Part shown: positions 25,599 to 34,367 of the stretch, piece after piece | Position numbering within the stretch: position 1 is the first letter of the stretch | Layout of the letters: each line of letters opens with the position of its first letter | Origin: Mycolicibacter virginiensis | GTDB taxonomy: Bacteria; Actinomycetota; Actinomycetes; Mycobacteriales; Mycobacteriaceae | Assembly (NCBI RefSeq): GCF_022374935.2 | Contig: NZ_CP092430.2 | Coordinates: 4,030,001 to 4,094,000, forward strand | Direction: 5' to 3' | Length of the DNA: 64,000 nt | Notes under the pieces: generated by a model | Databases searched by the model: none | What the model was told of the DNA's origin: nothing | The model's input: the letters and a program-made list of their open reading frames with translations, nothing else | Made by a program: the position numbers and the translations under genes

Positions 25599-26890
25599 CG
25601 CGCCGGCCGTTCAGCCGGGGTGAATTCCAGGTTCAATTGGATCAGTCCGCGCAGGATGTAGGTCGGGATGTAGTGGAACTGGCGCGCACCGGCCGGGCCG
25701 TGCAATTCGTCGGAGATCCTGATGTCGGTGGTGCGGTCCAGCAGCCGCTCGATGGCGATGCGGGTCTCAGCGCGGGCCAGCGGCGCACCGGCGCAGCTGT
25801 GGATACCACGTCCAAAGGTGATGTGCTGACGAGCATTCGAGCGCGCGGGGTCGAAGGTCTCAGGGTCGGTAAACCGGCGCGGATCCCGGTTCGCCCCGGC
25901 CGCCAGCACCATCAGCGTCGTGCCGGCAGGGACATGCACTCCACCGATCTCGGAGTCCACCCGCGACAGCCGGAAGTCCCCCTTGACCGGGCTCTCGAAG
26001 CGCAGCACCTCCTCGATGAAGTTCGGGATAAGACTGCGGTCATCACGGAGGCGCTGCTGGATGTCGGGCCGCTCCCCAATGATCCTCAGCGCGGAACCGA
26101 GCAGCCGCACCGTGGTTTCCTGGCCTGCCGAGTAGACATTGGCGGCCACCTTGGCCACGTCCATCGGGTCCGGAATGGAACCGTCGGGGAAGGTCGCCTC
26201 CGCCATGCCGGTCAGCACGTCGGCGCGCGGTGCACTGCGACGGTCGGCGATATAGCCGGCGAACGTGGCGTAGAGGAACTCCAACGGGCTGTGCGCCAGC
26301 GCCTTGGCATCGGTGCTGCCGATCCCGCCCCCGGCGTTGTGCTGAATGTTCTTGACGAAGTCATCACGATCTTCATCCGGGACACCCAGCAGATCCGCGA
26401 TGACCAGCAGGGTGAACGGGGCGGCGAATCCGCCGATGAACTCACCGGCGCCCGGCGCCAGGAAATCGTCGAGCACCGCATCGGCGAGCTCCCACATGGC
26501 GTCCTCGTTCTCCTTGAGGCGCTTGGGGGTGAGCAGCCGCATCAGCAACGCGCGGTGATTGGTGTGCGTCGGCGGATCCAGGGTCGGCAGCTGATCGCTG
26601 AACGGCAGCTCGTCGCGGTGCTTGTCGATCAGACCCGCAACGGTCTCGCCCCCCAGGTCGCCGTCGAGCGGTACCGGGAAGCCAGGGAAGGGCCCGGTCA
26701 CCGCGATACACGAAGAGAACACTTCGGCGTTGCCGGCCACCGCACACGCTTCGTCCCAGCCGGTCACCATCATCACGCCGTGGTGCGGCTCGCGGCTTAC
26801 CGGCGACCGCTCACGCAGCGCGCGCAGATAGGGGTAGGGGTCGCCGACCACCGTTTGGTCGGTGAAGAAGTCGATCGTGTCTGGATCCAT
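25595..26890 (-). CDS. Cytochrome P450
   Basis: A 431-residue P450 with I-helix SAGQETTVRLL, EEVLRFESP (ExxR), and heme loop FGRGIHSCAGAPLAR with Cys366 as ligand. PTLDPPTHTNHR is the usual C-helix region. The ATG lies 26 bp from an operator palindrome (26917-26933); a purine-rich GAGAGGGAG is present but far from the ATG. Forms a unit with the ferredoxin and DUF1330 gene downstream. Confidence 0.94.
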   Translation of the reverse strand: MDPDTIDFFTDQTVVGDPYPYLRALRERSPVSREPHHGVMMVTGWDEACAVAGNAEVFSSCIAVTGPFPGFPVPLDGDLGGETVAGLIDKHRDELPFSDQLPTLDPPTHTNHRALLMRLLTPKRLKENEDAMWELADAVLDDFLAPGAGEFIGGFAAPFTLLVIADLLGVPDEDRDDFVKNIQHNAGGGIGSTDAKALAHSPLEFLYATFAGYIADRRSAPRADVLTGMAEATFPDGSIPDPMDVAKVAANVYSAGQETTVRLLGSALRIIGERPDIQQRLRDDRSLIPNFIEEVLRFESPVKGDFRLSRVDSEIGGVHVPAGTTLMVLAAGANRDPRRFTDPETFDPARSNARQHITFGRGIHSCAGAPLARAETRIAIERLLDRTTDIRISDELHGPAGARQFHYIPTYILRGLIQLNLEFTPAERPAR

Positions 26891-26916
26891 CGAGCCGTTT
26901 CGCTCCCTCTCACAAC

Positions 26917-26933
26917 CGAGAATCCCATTCTCG
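26917..26933. promoter_or_regulatory. Candidate TetR-type operator, copy 3
   Basis: CGAGAATcccATTCTCG, a perfect palindrome in both 7-bp arms, directly before the P450 gene at 26890. It belongs to the same element family as the sites at 8617, 14274, 28507, 35627 and 47353. Confidence 0.78.
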
Positions 26934-27000
26934 TAACCGGTGAATAGAATTTCATAACGCGACGGTGCCCGTCAATGTTGCCCGGGCCGCCGGGACCGAC

Positions 27001-28281
27001 TCAGCTGTTCGACCGCGCGGCCTCCATCAACGCATTCGCCTGGCGATCGCCATCCTTGTGGTGGCTGAGCGCACGGATCGAGACGTCGTGGCCCTCGGCC
27101 GCCTTCCGCAGCGCGCCGACTCCCGCCTGCTCACGGGGTATGTGCGAGAACGGATCGAACGAATACCAGCGCATGGCGTTCTGGTGAGTCATCTTGTTGA
27201 TGTCGTCATCGGACACATTGTTGGCGGTCAGCACATCCCACAACTCTTCGGGCGCCCCGGGCCACATCGAGTCGCTGTGCGGGTAATCGGCCTCCCAGGC
27301 GATGTTGTCGATACCGATCAGGTGGCGCAGCTGAACACCCACCGGATCGGAGATGAAACAGGTCAGGAAGTGCTCCCGGAATACCTCGGAGGGAACCTTC
27401 CCGCCGAAGTCCTGACCGGTCCAGGTCGAATGCATCTCGTAGGTGCGATCCACGCGCTCCAGGAAGTACGGGATCCACCCGGTGCCACCCTCAGACAGGG
27501 CGATCTTGAGGTCCGGATACTGCTTGATCGGCCGCGACCACAACAGATCCGCGGCGGCTTGGACGATATTCATCGGCTGCAGGGTGATCATCACGTCCAT
27601 CGGCGCATCAGGAGCGGTGATGGCCAGCTTCCCGGACGATCCGATGTGCACATTGAGCACCATGTCGGTGTCGCACAGCGCCTGCCACAGCGGGTCCCAA
27701 TACGCGTCGTGAAAACTCGGGTAGCCCATCGCAGCCGGGTTCTCGGTGAACGTCAAGGCATGCACGCCCTTCTTGGACACCCGCCGCACCTCGTCGGCAC
27801 ACTTCTGCGCATCCCAGATAACCGGTATCGCCATCGGGATGAAACGCCCGGGATAGGCCCCGCACCACTCGTCGATGTGCCAGTCGTTGTAGGCCTGCAC
27901 CAGCGCCACCGAGAAGTCCGCGTCGTCGGTGGCGAAGAGTCGACCGGCAAAGCCGGGGAACGACGGGAAGCAGATCGAGCCCAGAATCCCGCCGGCATTC
28001 ATGTCCTTGACCCGCTCGTCGACGTTGTAGCAACCGGGCCGGATCTCATCGAGGCCCTGCGGCTCCAGCCCGTACTCCTCTTTGGGCCGGCCCGCGACCG
28101 CGTTGAGCGCGACGTTAGGGATCACCACGTCGCGGAACTGCCAGGAGTCGGAACCATCCGCGTTGTGCACCAGACGCGGCGCGTCGTCGAGGTACTTGCG
28201 CGGCAGGTGGTTGGCGAACATGTCCGGTGGTTCAACGGTGTGGTCGTCGACGCTGATCAGAATCATGTCGTCCTTGTGCAC
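27001..28281 (-). CDS. Amidohydrolase family protein (ACMSD-like)
   Basis: A 426-residue amidohydrolase-2 protein with all expected motifs: ISVDDHTVEPPDMF near the N-terminus, VLNVHIGSSG, and WEADYPHSDS with the ligand Asp. GTG at 28281 was chosen: GGAGG is six bases upstream, and the resulting HKDDMILISVDDH start matches the usual start of the family. ATG at 28287 would leave no space after GGAGG. It is divergent from the AhpD-like gene at 28541, with an operator between them. Confidence 0.88.
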   Translation of the reverse strand: MHKDDMILISVDDHTVEPPDMFANHLPRKYLDDAPRLVHNADGSDSWQFRDVVIPNVALNAVAGRPKEEYGLEPQGLDEIRPGCYNVDERVKDMNAGGILGSICFPSFPGFAGRLFATDDADFSVALVQAYNDWHIDEWCGAYPGRFIPMAIPVIWDAQKCADEVRRVSKKGVHALTFTENPAAMGYPSFHDAYWDPLWQALCDTDMVLNVHIGSSGKLAITAPDAPMDVMITLQPMNIVQAAADLLWSRPIKQYPDLKIALSEGGTGWIPYFLERVDRTYEMHSTWTGQDFGGKVPSEVFREHFLTCFISDPVGVQLRHLIGIDNIAWEADYPHSDSMWPGAPEELWDVLTANNVSDDDINKMTHQNAMRWYSFDPFSHIPREQAGVGALRKAAEGHDVSIRALSHHKDGDRQANALMEAARSNS

Positions 28282-28465
28282 GGCCATCCTCCGTTCCGGG
28301 CGCGGCACAGCGGGCCGCCCCAACGACGTCTCCAATGAAAACTATCTTCCCGTTTTCGGAGAATCAACCTTCGCGCAAGGTCGCGGTGTTGCGGCGCCCG
28401 CGGCGCGACCAGGCGCGGCGAGCACCGTTGCACCTACTCGCCCCACCTGCACAAACGGCGAAGTG

Positions 28466-28503
28466 TTGACCAATCGAGTCAAACATGGAAATCTGTTGGT
28501 CAA
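28466..28503. promoter_or_regulatory. Inverted repeat beside operator copy 4
   Basis: TTGACCAA (28466-28473) and TTGGTCAA (28496-28503) are perfect 8-bp inverted repeats 22 bp apart. They lie immediately before the GAGAAT palindrome in the divergent promoter region, and could bind another regulator. Confidence 0.35.
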
Positions 28504-28506
28504 ATA

Positions 28507-28523
28507 TGAGAATGCGATTCTCG
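28507..28523. promoter_or_regulatory. Candidate TetR-type operator, copy 4
   Basis: TGAGAATgcgATTCTCG, with perfect GAGAAT/ATTCTC arms. It ends 17 bp before the ATG at 28541 and lies between that gene and the divergent amidohydrolase at 28281. Confidence 0.78.
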
Positions 28524-28540
28524 CAAACGAGGAGGAACCG

Positions 28541-29086
28541 ATGCGCCTGACTCCGCTGTCGGAGTCCCAGTGGGACGAGGAGGCGGTCCAGCGTGCGCTG
28601 GCCCAGGTGCTGACCGCCGATCGGCGCAACCCCCGCGACGCCGGGTCGGCGATGACCATGCTGGTTCACCACCCGAAGCTGGCCCGGGCCTTTCTCAAAT
28701 TCAATGTCGAACTGCTGTACCGCTCAACGCTGCCCGGAAACCTTCGCGAACTTGCGATCCTGCGGACCGCCCACCGCCGCGGCTGCGAATACGAGTGGGT
28801 GCACCACATCACGATCGGCAAAGAAGCCGGCCTCACCGACTCCGACATCGAAGACCTGCAGCACGGCACGGGACGCGATGAGCTGTACCAGGCCGTGGTG
28901 AACGCAGCCGACGAACTCGAGGAGGCCTCCCGGCTCTCCCCCGCCACCGAGGCGGTCCTCGCCAAACACCTGGACGAGCAACAACTGATGGAACTCGTCT
29001 TCACGGTCGGCTGCTACAGCATGTTGGCCATGGCATTCAACACCTTTGGCGTTGAGCTTGACGAAGAATCCGAATCAGAAAGGTAG
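28541..29086 (+). CDS. Carboxymuconolactone decarboxylase (AhpD-like) family protein
   Basis: A 181-residue all-helical protein of the CMD/AhpD-like fold: LPGNLRELAILRTAHRRGCEYEW, HHITIGKEAGLTDSDI. In AhpD the active site has CxxC; here one Cys (CEYEWVHH) is followed by His residues, as in CMD-type members. GGAGGAA precedes the ATG. It leads a unit with a Rieske oxygenase and an acyl-CoA dehydrogenase pair. It may be a lactone decarboxylase-like enzyme or a peroxide-handling protein. Confidence 0.85.
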   Translation: MRLTPLSESQWDEEAVQRALAQVLTADRRNPRDAGSAMTMLVHHPKLARAFLKFNVELLYRSTLPGNLRELAILRTAHRRGCEYEWVHHITIGKEAGLTDSDIEDLQHGTGRDELYQAVVNAADELEEASRLSPATEAVLAKHLDEQQLMELVFTVGCYSMLAMAFNTFGVELDEESESER

Positions 29087-29090
29087 TACC

Positions 29091-30368
29091 GTGGCGCACT
29101 TCCCCAAGCCGGCTGCCGGCAGCTGGACGCAGAGCTATCCCGAACTGGGCACCGAGCCAGTCGATTACAGCGACTCCATCGACCCCGCATTCTTCGAAGC
29201 CGAGCGCGAAGCGGTCTTCAAGCGCACGTGGATCAACGTGGGACGCGTCGAACGGCTCCCCAAGACGGGCAGCTACTTCACCCGTGAGCTGCCCTCGGTG
29301 TGCAAGGGCACCTCGATCATCGTCGTCAAAGGCAAAGACGGCGTGGTGCGCGCCTTCCACAACATCTGCCGCCACCGCGGAAACAAGTTGGTGTGGAACG
29401 ACTTCCCCAACGAGGAGACCTCCGGTACCTGCCGACAGTTCACCTGCAAGTACCACGCCTGGCGTTACGGCCTGGACGGCGACTTGACCTTCGTCCAGCA
29501 GGAGGACGAGTTCTTCAACGTCGACAAGACCGACTACGGCCTGGCCGGTGTGCGCTGCGAAGTATGGGAAGGCTTCATCTTCGTCAACTTCGACGACAAC
29601 GCGCAGCCGCTTGCCGACTACCTCGGGCCGCTGGCCAAGGGGATCGAGGGCTACCCGTTCGGCGAGATGACCGAGACCTACTCCTACCGCGCCGAGGTCG
29701 GCAGCAACTGGAAGCTCTTCATCGACGCGTTCATCGAGTTCTACCACGCGCCGATCCTGCACCAGGGGCAGTACACCAAGGAGGAAGCCGCCAAGATCCA
29801 GAAGTTCGGCTACGAAGCGCTGCACTACGAGCTGGCCGGGCCGCACAGCCTGCAATCGACATGGGGTGGCCAGGCGCCGCCCCCCGACATGTCGATGGTC
29901 AAGCCGTTGGACCAGGTGCTGCGCAGCGGACTGTTCGGCCCCTGGGACAAGCCGGATCTCATCGCCAACCTCAAAGATCTGCCGCCGGGCGTGAACGTCA
30001 AGCGAGTGCCGCAGTGGGGCATTGACTCGTGGCTCTTCTACCCCAACTTCATGCTGCTGATCTGGGAGCCAGGTTGGTACCTGACCTACCAATACTGGCC
30101 GACTGCCGTCGACAAGCACACCTTCGAGGCCAACCTGTACTTCGTGCCGCCGAAGAATGCCCGCGAGCGCCTGGCCCAGGAGCTGGCCGCCGTCACGTTC
30201 AAGGAGTACGCGCTACAGGATGCCAACACCCTGGAAGCCACCCAGACCATGATCGGCACCAAGGCCGTCAAGGACTTCCTGCTGTGCGACCAAGAGATCC
30301 TTATCCGCCACCTGCACAAGGTGAACCGCGACTTCGTGAAGGAGTACCAAGATGCCGCTGCCGTCTGA
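29091..30368 (+). CDS. Rieske non-heme iron oxygenase, alpha subunit
   Basis: A 425-residue Rieske oxygenase. The Rieske centre is CRHRGNK and CKYHAW; the mononuclear iron site is in the DAFIEFYHAPILHQG segment (Tyr-His and a second His). It hydroxylates or demethylates a substrate using electrons from a ferredoxin reductase; the reductase at 47402 is the only one of that type in the window. GTG at 29091 follows AGAAAGG. The 3' end overlaps the small gene at 30352 by 17 bp. Confidence 0.93.
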   Translation: MAHFPKPAAGSWTQSYPELGTEPVDYSDSIDPAFFEAEREAVFKRTWINVGRVERLPKTGSYFTRELPSVCKGTSIIVVKGKDGVVRAFHNICRHRGNKLVWNDFPNEETSGTCRQFTCKYHAWRYGLDGDLTFVQQEDEFFNVDKTDYGLAGVRCEVWEGFIFVNFDDNAQPLADYLGPLAKGIEGYPFGEMTETYSYRAEVGSNWKLFIDAFIEFYHAPILHQGQYTKEEAAKIQKFGYEALHYELAGPHSLQSTWGGQAPPPDMSMVKPLDQVLRSGLFGPWDKPDLIANLKDLPPGVNVKRVPQWGIDSWLFYPNFMLLIWEPGWYLTYQYWPTAVDKHTFEANLYFVPPKNARERLAQELAAVTFKEYALQDANTLEATQTMIGTKAVKDFLLCDQEILIRHLHKVNRDFVKEYQDAAAV

Positions 30369-30675
30369 GTTCGCCGCCCTGGAGCCCTATTTGGACTGGG
30401 ACTTGGCTCATGAGCCCGACCGCTACGCCAAGCGGCTGACGTCATCCATGGCCGAGATGCAGCAGTTCTACGACGTTGCGTTCCCGATGCTGGACGACGT
30501 CATTACGTACTGCGATAAGTTCCCGCTGGACGACTTGCCAGATGATGCAAAGACTCTCATGCACATCATGCAATCCCTCGTCATGGTGTCGTTCCCGATC
30601 GAGGCATGGAAGCAACCGCGCGTCCCGGACAGCGGCGCGGCGTGGGTGGAACTGCTCAGCGAGCCGGTGATCTAG
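30352..30675 (+). CDS. Small helical protein coupled to a Rieske oxygenase
   Basis: A 107-residue protein I cannot name. It is largely helical and acidic (FAALEPYLDWDLAHEPDRY, VAFPMLDDVITYCDKF). It starts inside the Rieske oxygenase gene and ends two bases before the next start, so it is translated with both. It is far shorter than, and unlike, normal oxygenase beta subunits (about 170-180 residues). An accessory or stabilising subunit of the Rieske oxygenase is a reasonable inference. Confidence 0.75.
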   Translation: MPLPSEFAALEPYLDWDLAHEPDRYAKRLTSSMAEMQQFYDVAFPMLDDVITYCDKFPLDDLPDDAKTLMHIMQSLVMVSFPIEAWKQPRVPDSGAAWVELLSEPVI

Positions 30676-30677
30676 GG

Positions 30678-31898
30678 GTGCTGACGCTCAAGGCGGCCGG
30701 GCTGCTGGACGTCGACGCCGGAAAAATCGTCCGGCCCGGAGTGCTGCATATCGACGGTGACCGGATCGTCGGCGTCGGCGAGGGCACCGCTGTGACCGAC
30801 GAGGTCATCGATCTCGGCGACTCGATCCTGCTGCCCGGGTTGATGGACATGGAAGTCAACCTGCTGATGGGCGGCCGTGGCGAGAACCCCGGCCTGTCCC
30901 AGGTGCAGGACGATCCGCCGACAAGGGTGCTGCGTGCGGTGGGCAATGCCCGGCGCACCCTGCGCGCCGGGTTCACCACGGTGCGCAACCTGGGACTGTT
31001 CGTCAAAACCGGCGGATACCTGCTCGACGTGGCACTGGGCAAGGCGATCGACGCCGGGTGGTTCGAGGGGCCGCGCGTGGTGCCGGCCGGGCACGCGATC
31101 ACCCCCACCGGCGGACACCTGGATCCGACGATGTTTGCGGCGTTCATGCCGGGAGTACTGGAGCTGACCGTCGAGGAAGGCATCGCCAACGGTGTCGACG
31201 AGATCCGCAAGGCGGTCCGTTACCAGATCAAACACGGCGCGCAGTTGATCAAAGTGTGCTGCTCCGGCGGTGTCATGTCGCTGACTGGAGAGGCAGGAGC
31301 ACAACACTATTCGGACGAAGAGCTGCGTGTGATCGTCGACGAGGCGCACCGGCGGGGACTGCGCGTGGCCGCACACACCCATGGCGCCGAGGCCGTCAAA
31401 CACGCGGTGGCCTGCGGGATCGACTGCATCGAGCACGGCTTCCTGATGGACGACGAAGCCATCGCAATGCTCGTCGAGAACGACCGCTTCCTGGTCACCA
31501 CCCGGCGGCTGGCCGAGGCCATGGACGTCTCCAAAGCGCCGGCCGAACTGCAGGCCAAGGCCGCCGAGATGTTCCCCAAGGCCCGCACGTCGATCAAGGC
31601 GGCCTACGAGGCCGGGGTGAAGATCGCCGTCGGCACCGACGCGCCCGCAATCCCGCACGGCCGCAATGCCGATGAGCTGGTCACCCTGGTGGAGTGGGGC
31701 ATGCCGCCGGCCGCCGTGCTGCGGGCGGCAACGGTGACGTCCGCCGAGCTCATCAACGCAGCCGACCGCGGCCGCCTGGTCGAGGGGCTGCTGGCCGATG
31801 TCATTGCAGTTCCCGGTGATCCCCTGGCCGACATCACCGTCACCCGCAACGTGAACTTCGTCATGAAAGGCGGCAAGGTATATGTCAACAAGAACTGA
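30678..31898 (+). CDS. Amidohydrolase (imidazolonepropionase/prolidase-like) with altered HxH motif
   Basis: A 406-residue composite-domain amidohydrolase: an N-terminal beta-sandwich, LLPGLMDMEVNL, the KVCCSGGVMS strand, AAHTHG, CIEHG and VGTDAPAIPHG with the late Asp. In this superfamily the strand-1 motif is DxHxH; here Glu59 and Asn61 replace both histidines, so a standard binuclear metal site cannot form. Other ligands are kept, so a mononuclear metal enzyme is possible. The GTG follows the previous stop directly; the 3' end overlaps the SnoaL-like gene. Confidence 0.85.
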   Translation: MLTLKAAGLLDVDAGKIVRPGVLHIDGDRIVGVGEGTAVTDEVIDLGDSILLPGLMDMEVNLLMGGRGENPGLSQVQDDPPTRVLRAVGNARRTLRAGFTTVRNLGLFVKTGGYLLDVALGKAIDAGWFEGPRVVPAGHAITPTGGHLDPTMFAAFMPGVLELTVEEGIANGVDEIRKAVRYQIKHGAQLIKVCCSGGVMSLTGEAGAQHYSDEELRVIVDEAHRRGLRVAAHTHGAEAVKHAVACGIDCIEHGFLMDDEAIAMLVENDRFLVTTRRLAEAMDVSKAPAELQAKAAEMFPKARTSIKAAYEAGVKIAVGTDAPAIPHGRNADELVTLVEWGMPPAAVLRAATVTSAELINAADRGRLVEGLLADVIAVPGDPLADITVTRNVNFVMKGGKVYVNKN

Positions 31899-32304
31899 CG
31901 ACCTGGTCGAGATCCAGCAGACGCTGGCCCGCTACGCGGTGACCATCACCCAGGGCGACATCGACGGCCTGGTGGCCGTGTTCACCCCGGACGGCACTTA
32001 CAGCGCATTCGGTGAAACCTACTCGCTGGACCGCTTTCCGGTGCTGGTCGATGCCGCGCCCAAGGGCCTGTTCATGACCGGCACGCCGGTGATCGAGTTG
32101 GACGGCGACACCGCGACCGGCACCCAGCCGCTGTGCTTCATCGACCACGCCAGCCACGACATGCGGATCGGCTACTACAACGACACTTACGTGCGCACCG
32201 CCGACGGCTGGCGCCTGCGGACCCGCAAGATGACGTTCATCCGGCGCAGCGGTGCCCATGACGCGGGACGCCCGCACGCCATCGGCAGGCCCGAAGCCCG
32301 ATGA
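31882..32304 (+). CDS. SnoaL-like / NTF2-fold protein
   Basis: A 140-residue NTF2-like protein: EIQQTLARYAVTITQGDIDGLVAVFTPDGTY is a standard opening, and it ends with DGWRLRTRKMTFIRR. The family includes cyclases, isomerases, hydratases and oxygenase small subunits; function cannot be told from sequence. It overlaps both neighbours (17 bp and 4 bp), so it belongs to the unit beginning at 28541. Confidence 0.87.
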   Translation: MSTRTDDLVEIQQTLARYAVTITQGDIDGLVAVFTPDGTYSAFGETYSLDRFPVLVDAAPKGLFMTGTPVIELDGDTATGTQPLCFIDHASHDMRIGYYNDTYVRTADGWRLRTRKMTFIRRSGAHDAGRPHAIGRPEAR

Positions 32305-33473
32305 CGATGACGGCGCCAGCCGGAGGAGACATCGGGCCATCGACACCTGGGATGAGTGCGCTGCACGATCCCGCCGAGTTCCGCACGCAACTACGCGCCT
32401 GGCTCGAATCTACTGATCTGACACCGCCTCCCGATCACTCCCTGAAGGCACATCTGCATCAGTTCGCCCGGGTGCAGCAGGCGCTCTACCAGGCCGGGTG
32501 GAGCCGCTACGGCTGGCCCGAGCACGCCGGCGGCCTGGGCGGACCAGCCATGCTGCGCGCCATCGTGGGTGAGGAGGTGGTCGGCCGGCGCCTGGTGGAA
32601 CCGGGCCCCTACTCCATGCTTGAGGTGCTGGCACCGACGATGATCGATTACGCCACCCCGGAGCTGGCCGCTGCGATGGTCCCGAAGTTGCTCAGCGGCA
32701 AAGAACAGTGGTGCCAGGGTTTTTCCGAGCCAGGATCCGGCAGCGACCTGGCATCGCTGAGCACCCGCGCCGTGCCACGGGGCGACCAGTGGGTGATCAA
32801 CGGCCAAAAGGTCTGGACCAGCTTCGCCCAGTACTCGCAGCGCTGCATCCTGCTGACCCGCACCGGGGACGCCGAGACGCCGAATCACCAGGCGATCACC
32901 GCCTTCTTCGTCGACACCGACACCCCGGGTATCGATGTGCGCCCGCTGCGCACCATGCACGGCGTCGACGAGTTCTGCGAGGTCTACTTCGATGACGTCG
33001 TCGTCGACGGCTCACGGATGCTCGGCAAGCCCGGCGACGGCTGGCAGCTGGCCATGGACCTGCTGCCCTACGAACGCTCGACCTGCTTCTGGCAACGCAT
33101 CGCCTACCTGTACTCACGCTTCGATGCGCTGATCGCCGAGGTGAAGCGCCAAGGCGCCGCGGTCGACAACGACTTGGGGGCGGTGTATCTGGCGTTGCAC
33201 ACCTTGCGCTGCCGTTCCCGTGCCACCCAGCACCGGTTGGCCGACGGTCATCGGCTGGGCCCGGACACCTCGGTCGACAAGGTGTTGCTGGCCGGCGCCG
33301 AACAGTTGCTCTATGACACCGCACGCGACCTGCTGCCGGGAGTCATCGAGCTGGACGAGGGCGAGTGGCGCGCCGAGTACCTGTACTCCCGGGCGGCCAC
33401 CATCTACGGCGGTACCGCCGAGGTTCAGCGCAACATCATCGCCCGCCGACTGCTCGATCTTCCCAAGGAGTGA
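32301..33473 (+). CDS. Acyl-CoA dehydrogenase, large-type subunit
   Basis: A 390-residue acyl-CoA dehydrogenase: GWPEHAGGLGG, FSEPGSGSDLASLSTRA, INGQKVWTSFAQ, and the C-terminal YGGTAEVQRNIIARR. FAD-dependent alpha,beta-desaturation of an acyl-CoA is expected. It overlaps the SnoaL-like gene as ATGA and is followed 2 bp later by a small partner, as in other two-gene mycobacterial dehydrogenases. Confidence 0.93.
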   Translation: MTMTAPAGGDIGPSTPGMSALHDPAEFRTQLRAWLESTDLTPPPDHSLKAHLHQFARVQQALYQAGWSRYGWPEHAGGLGGPAMLRAIVGEEVVGRRLVEPGPYSMLEVLAPTMIDYATPELAAAMVPKLLSGKEQWCQGFSEPGSGSDLASLSTRAVPRGDQWVINGQKVWTSFAQYSQRCILLTRTGDAETPNHQAITAFFVDTDTPGIDVRPLRTMHGVDEFCEVYFDDVVVDGSRMLGKPGDGWQLAMDLLPYERSTCFWQRIAYLYSRFDALIAEVKRQGAAVDNDLGAVYLALHTLRCRSRATQHRLADGHRLGPDTSVDKVLLAGAEQLLYDTARDLLPGVIELDEGEWRAEYLYSRAATIYGGTAEVQRNIIARRLLDLPKE

Positions 33474-33475
33474 CG

Positions 33476-34279
33476 ATGACCACCGGAATGGACACCGCTT
33501 CGCTCGTTCTGCTGGAAGACACCCTGCGCAAGACCATGGCGTCGTCGTCCGGCGCTGCGCTGGACCAGGCCCTGGCCGAACTCGGTTGGGCGGAAATGCT
33601 CTCCGAGGAACCGGATTTGGCAATCCCGCTGGTGTTCCGGTTGCTCGGCGAGACCGGGGCGCATGCCTCGGTACTCAACGACGTGATCCTGGAGACCATT
33701 GGCGGCTTGCCCGGCGGCACTCCCCCGATGCCCTACGCCGGTGGCCGATGGGTGATCTGGGAGCGCAGCGAGCGCGACTCCAACCCCGTTCTTGGCGGGC
33801 TTCCGTTGCGCCAGATACCTGGCGGGGAACTCATGCGCCTGGGTGAGGCCCGCCGCGCGTTGGGATGGTGGCTGGTCGGCTCGGCGCGGGCGATGTTGAC
33901 GCTGGCCCGCCAGCACGCAACCGACCGCGTGCAGTTCGGCAAGCCGATCGCGTCCTTCCAGGCCGTTCAGCATCGACTGGCCGAGACCCTGGTCGCCATC
34001 GAGGGCGCCGAGGCCACCCTCACCGTGCCCGTCATCGACAGCCCGGACCTGACGTCCATATTGGCCAAGGCCGCCGCGGGAAAGGCCGCACTGACCGCGG
34101 CCAAGCACTGCCAGCAGGTGCTCGGCGGCGTCGGTTTCACCGAGGAACACGATCTGCACCGCCACATACAGCGGGTCCTGGTGCTCGACGGTTTGCTCGG
34201 CAATGCCCGCGAGTTGACCCGCCAGGTCGGCGGCGGCCTGCGGGCCCGCGGCTCGGCGCCGCGCATGGTGCAGCTCTGA
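33476..34279 (+). CDS. Acyl-CoA dehydrogenase, compact partner subunit
   Basis: A 267-residue protein with a typical acyl-CoA dehydrogenase C-terminal domain (ATDRVQFGKPIASFQAVQHR, QQVLGGVGFTEEHDLHRHIQ). The N-terminal half is much shortened: the partner subunit at 13240 has 335 residues and most of the difference is in the middle beta-domain. AAGGAG lies before the ATG. Most likely forms a heteromer with the protein at 32301. Confidence 0.87.
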   Translation: MTTGMDTASLVLLEDTLRKTMASSSGAALDQALAELGWAEMLSEEPDLAIPLVFRLLGETGAHASVLNDVILETIGGLPGGTPPMPYAGGRWVIWERSERDSNPVLGGLPLRQIPGGELMRLGEARRALGWWLVGSARAMLTLARQHATDRVQFGKPIASFQAVQHRLAETLVAIEGAEATLTVPVIDSPDLTSILAKAAAGKAALTAAKHCQQVLGGVGFTEEHDLHRHIQRVLVLDGLLGNARELTRQVGGGLRARGSAPRMVQL

Positions 34280-34287
34280 CCGCCGCC

Positions 34288-34341
34288 GAGTGGCAATTTC
34301 GCGACGCGACACGCCGTTACGGCGTCGGTGAATTGCCGCTC
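34288..34341. terminator. Intergenic hairpin between convergent genes
   Basis: GAGTGGCAATT (34288-34298) pairs with AATTGCCGCTC (34331-34341) with one G-T pair; an inner CGCCG/CGGCG stem is possible. The loop contains CGACGCGACACGCCG (34302-34316), identical to the loop of the hairpin at 24999. Placed between two converging acyl-CoA dehydrogenase genes; probable bidirectional terminator. Confidence 0.6.
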
Positions 34342-34367
34342 GCGAGGCGGTGAGCCAGGTGACGCCC

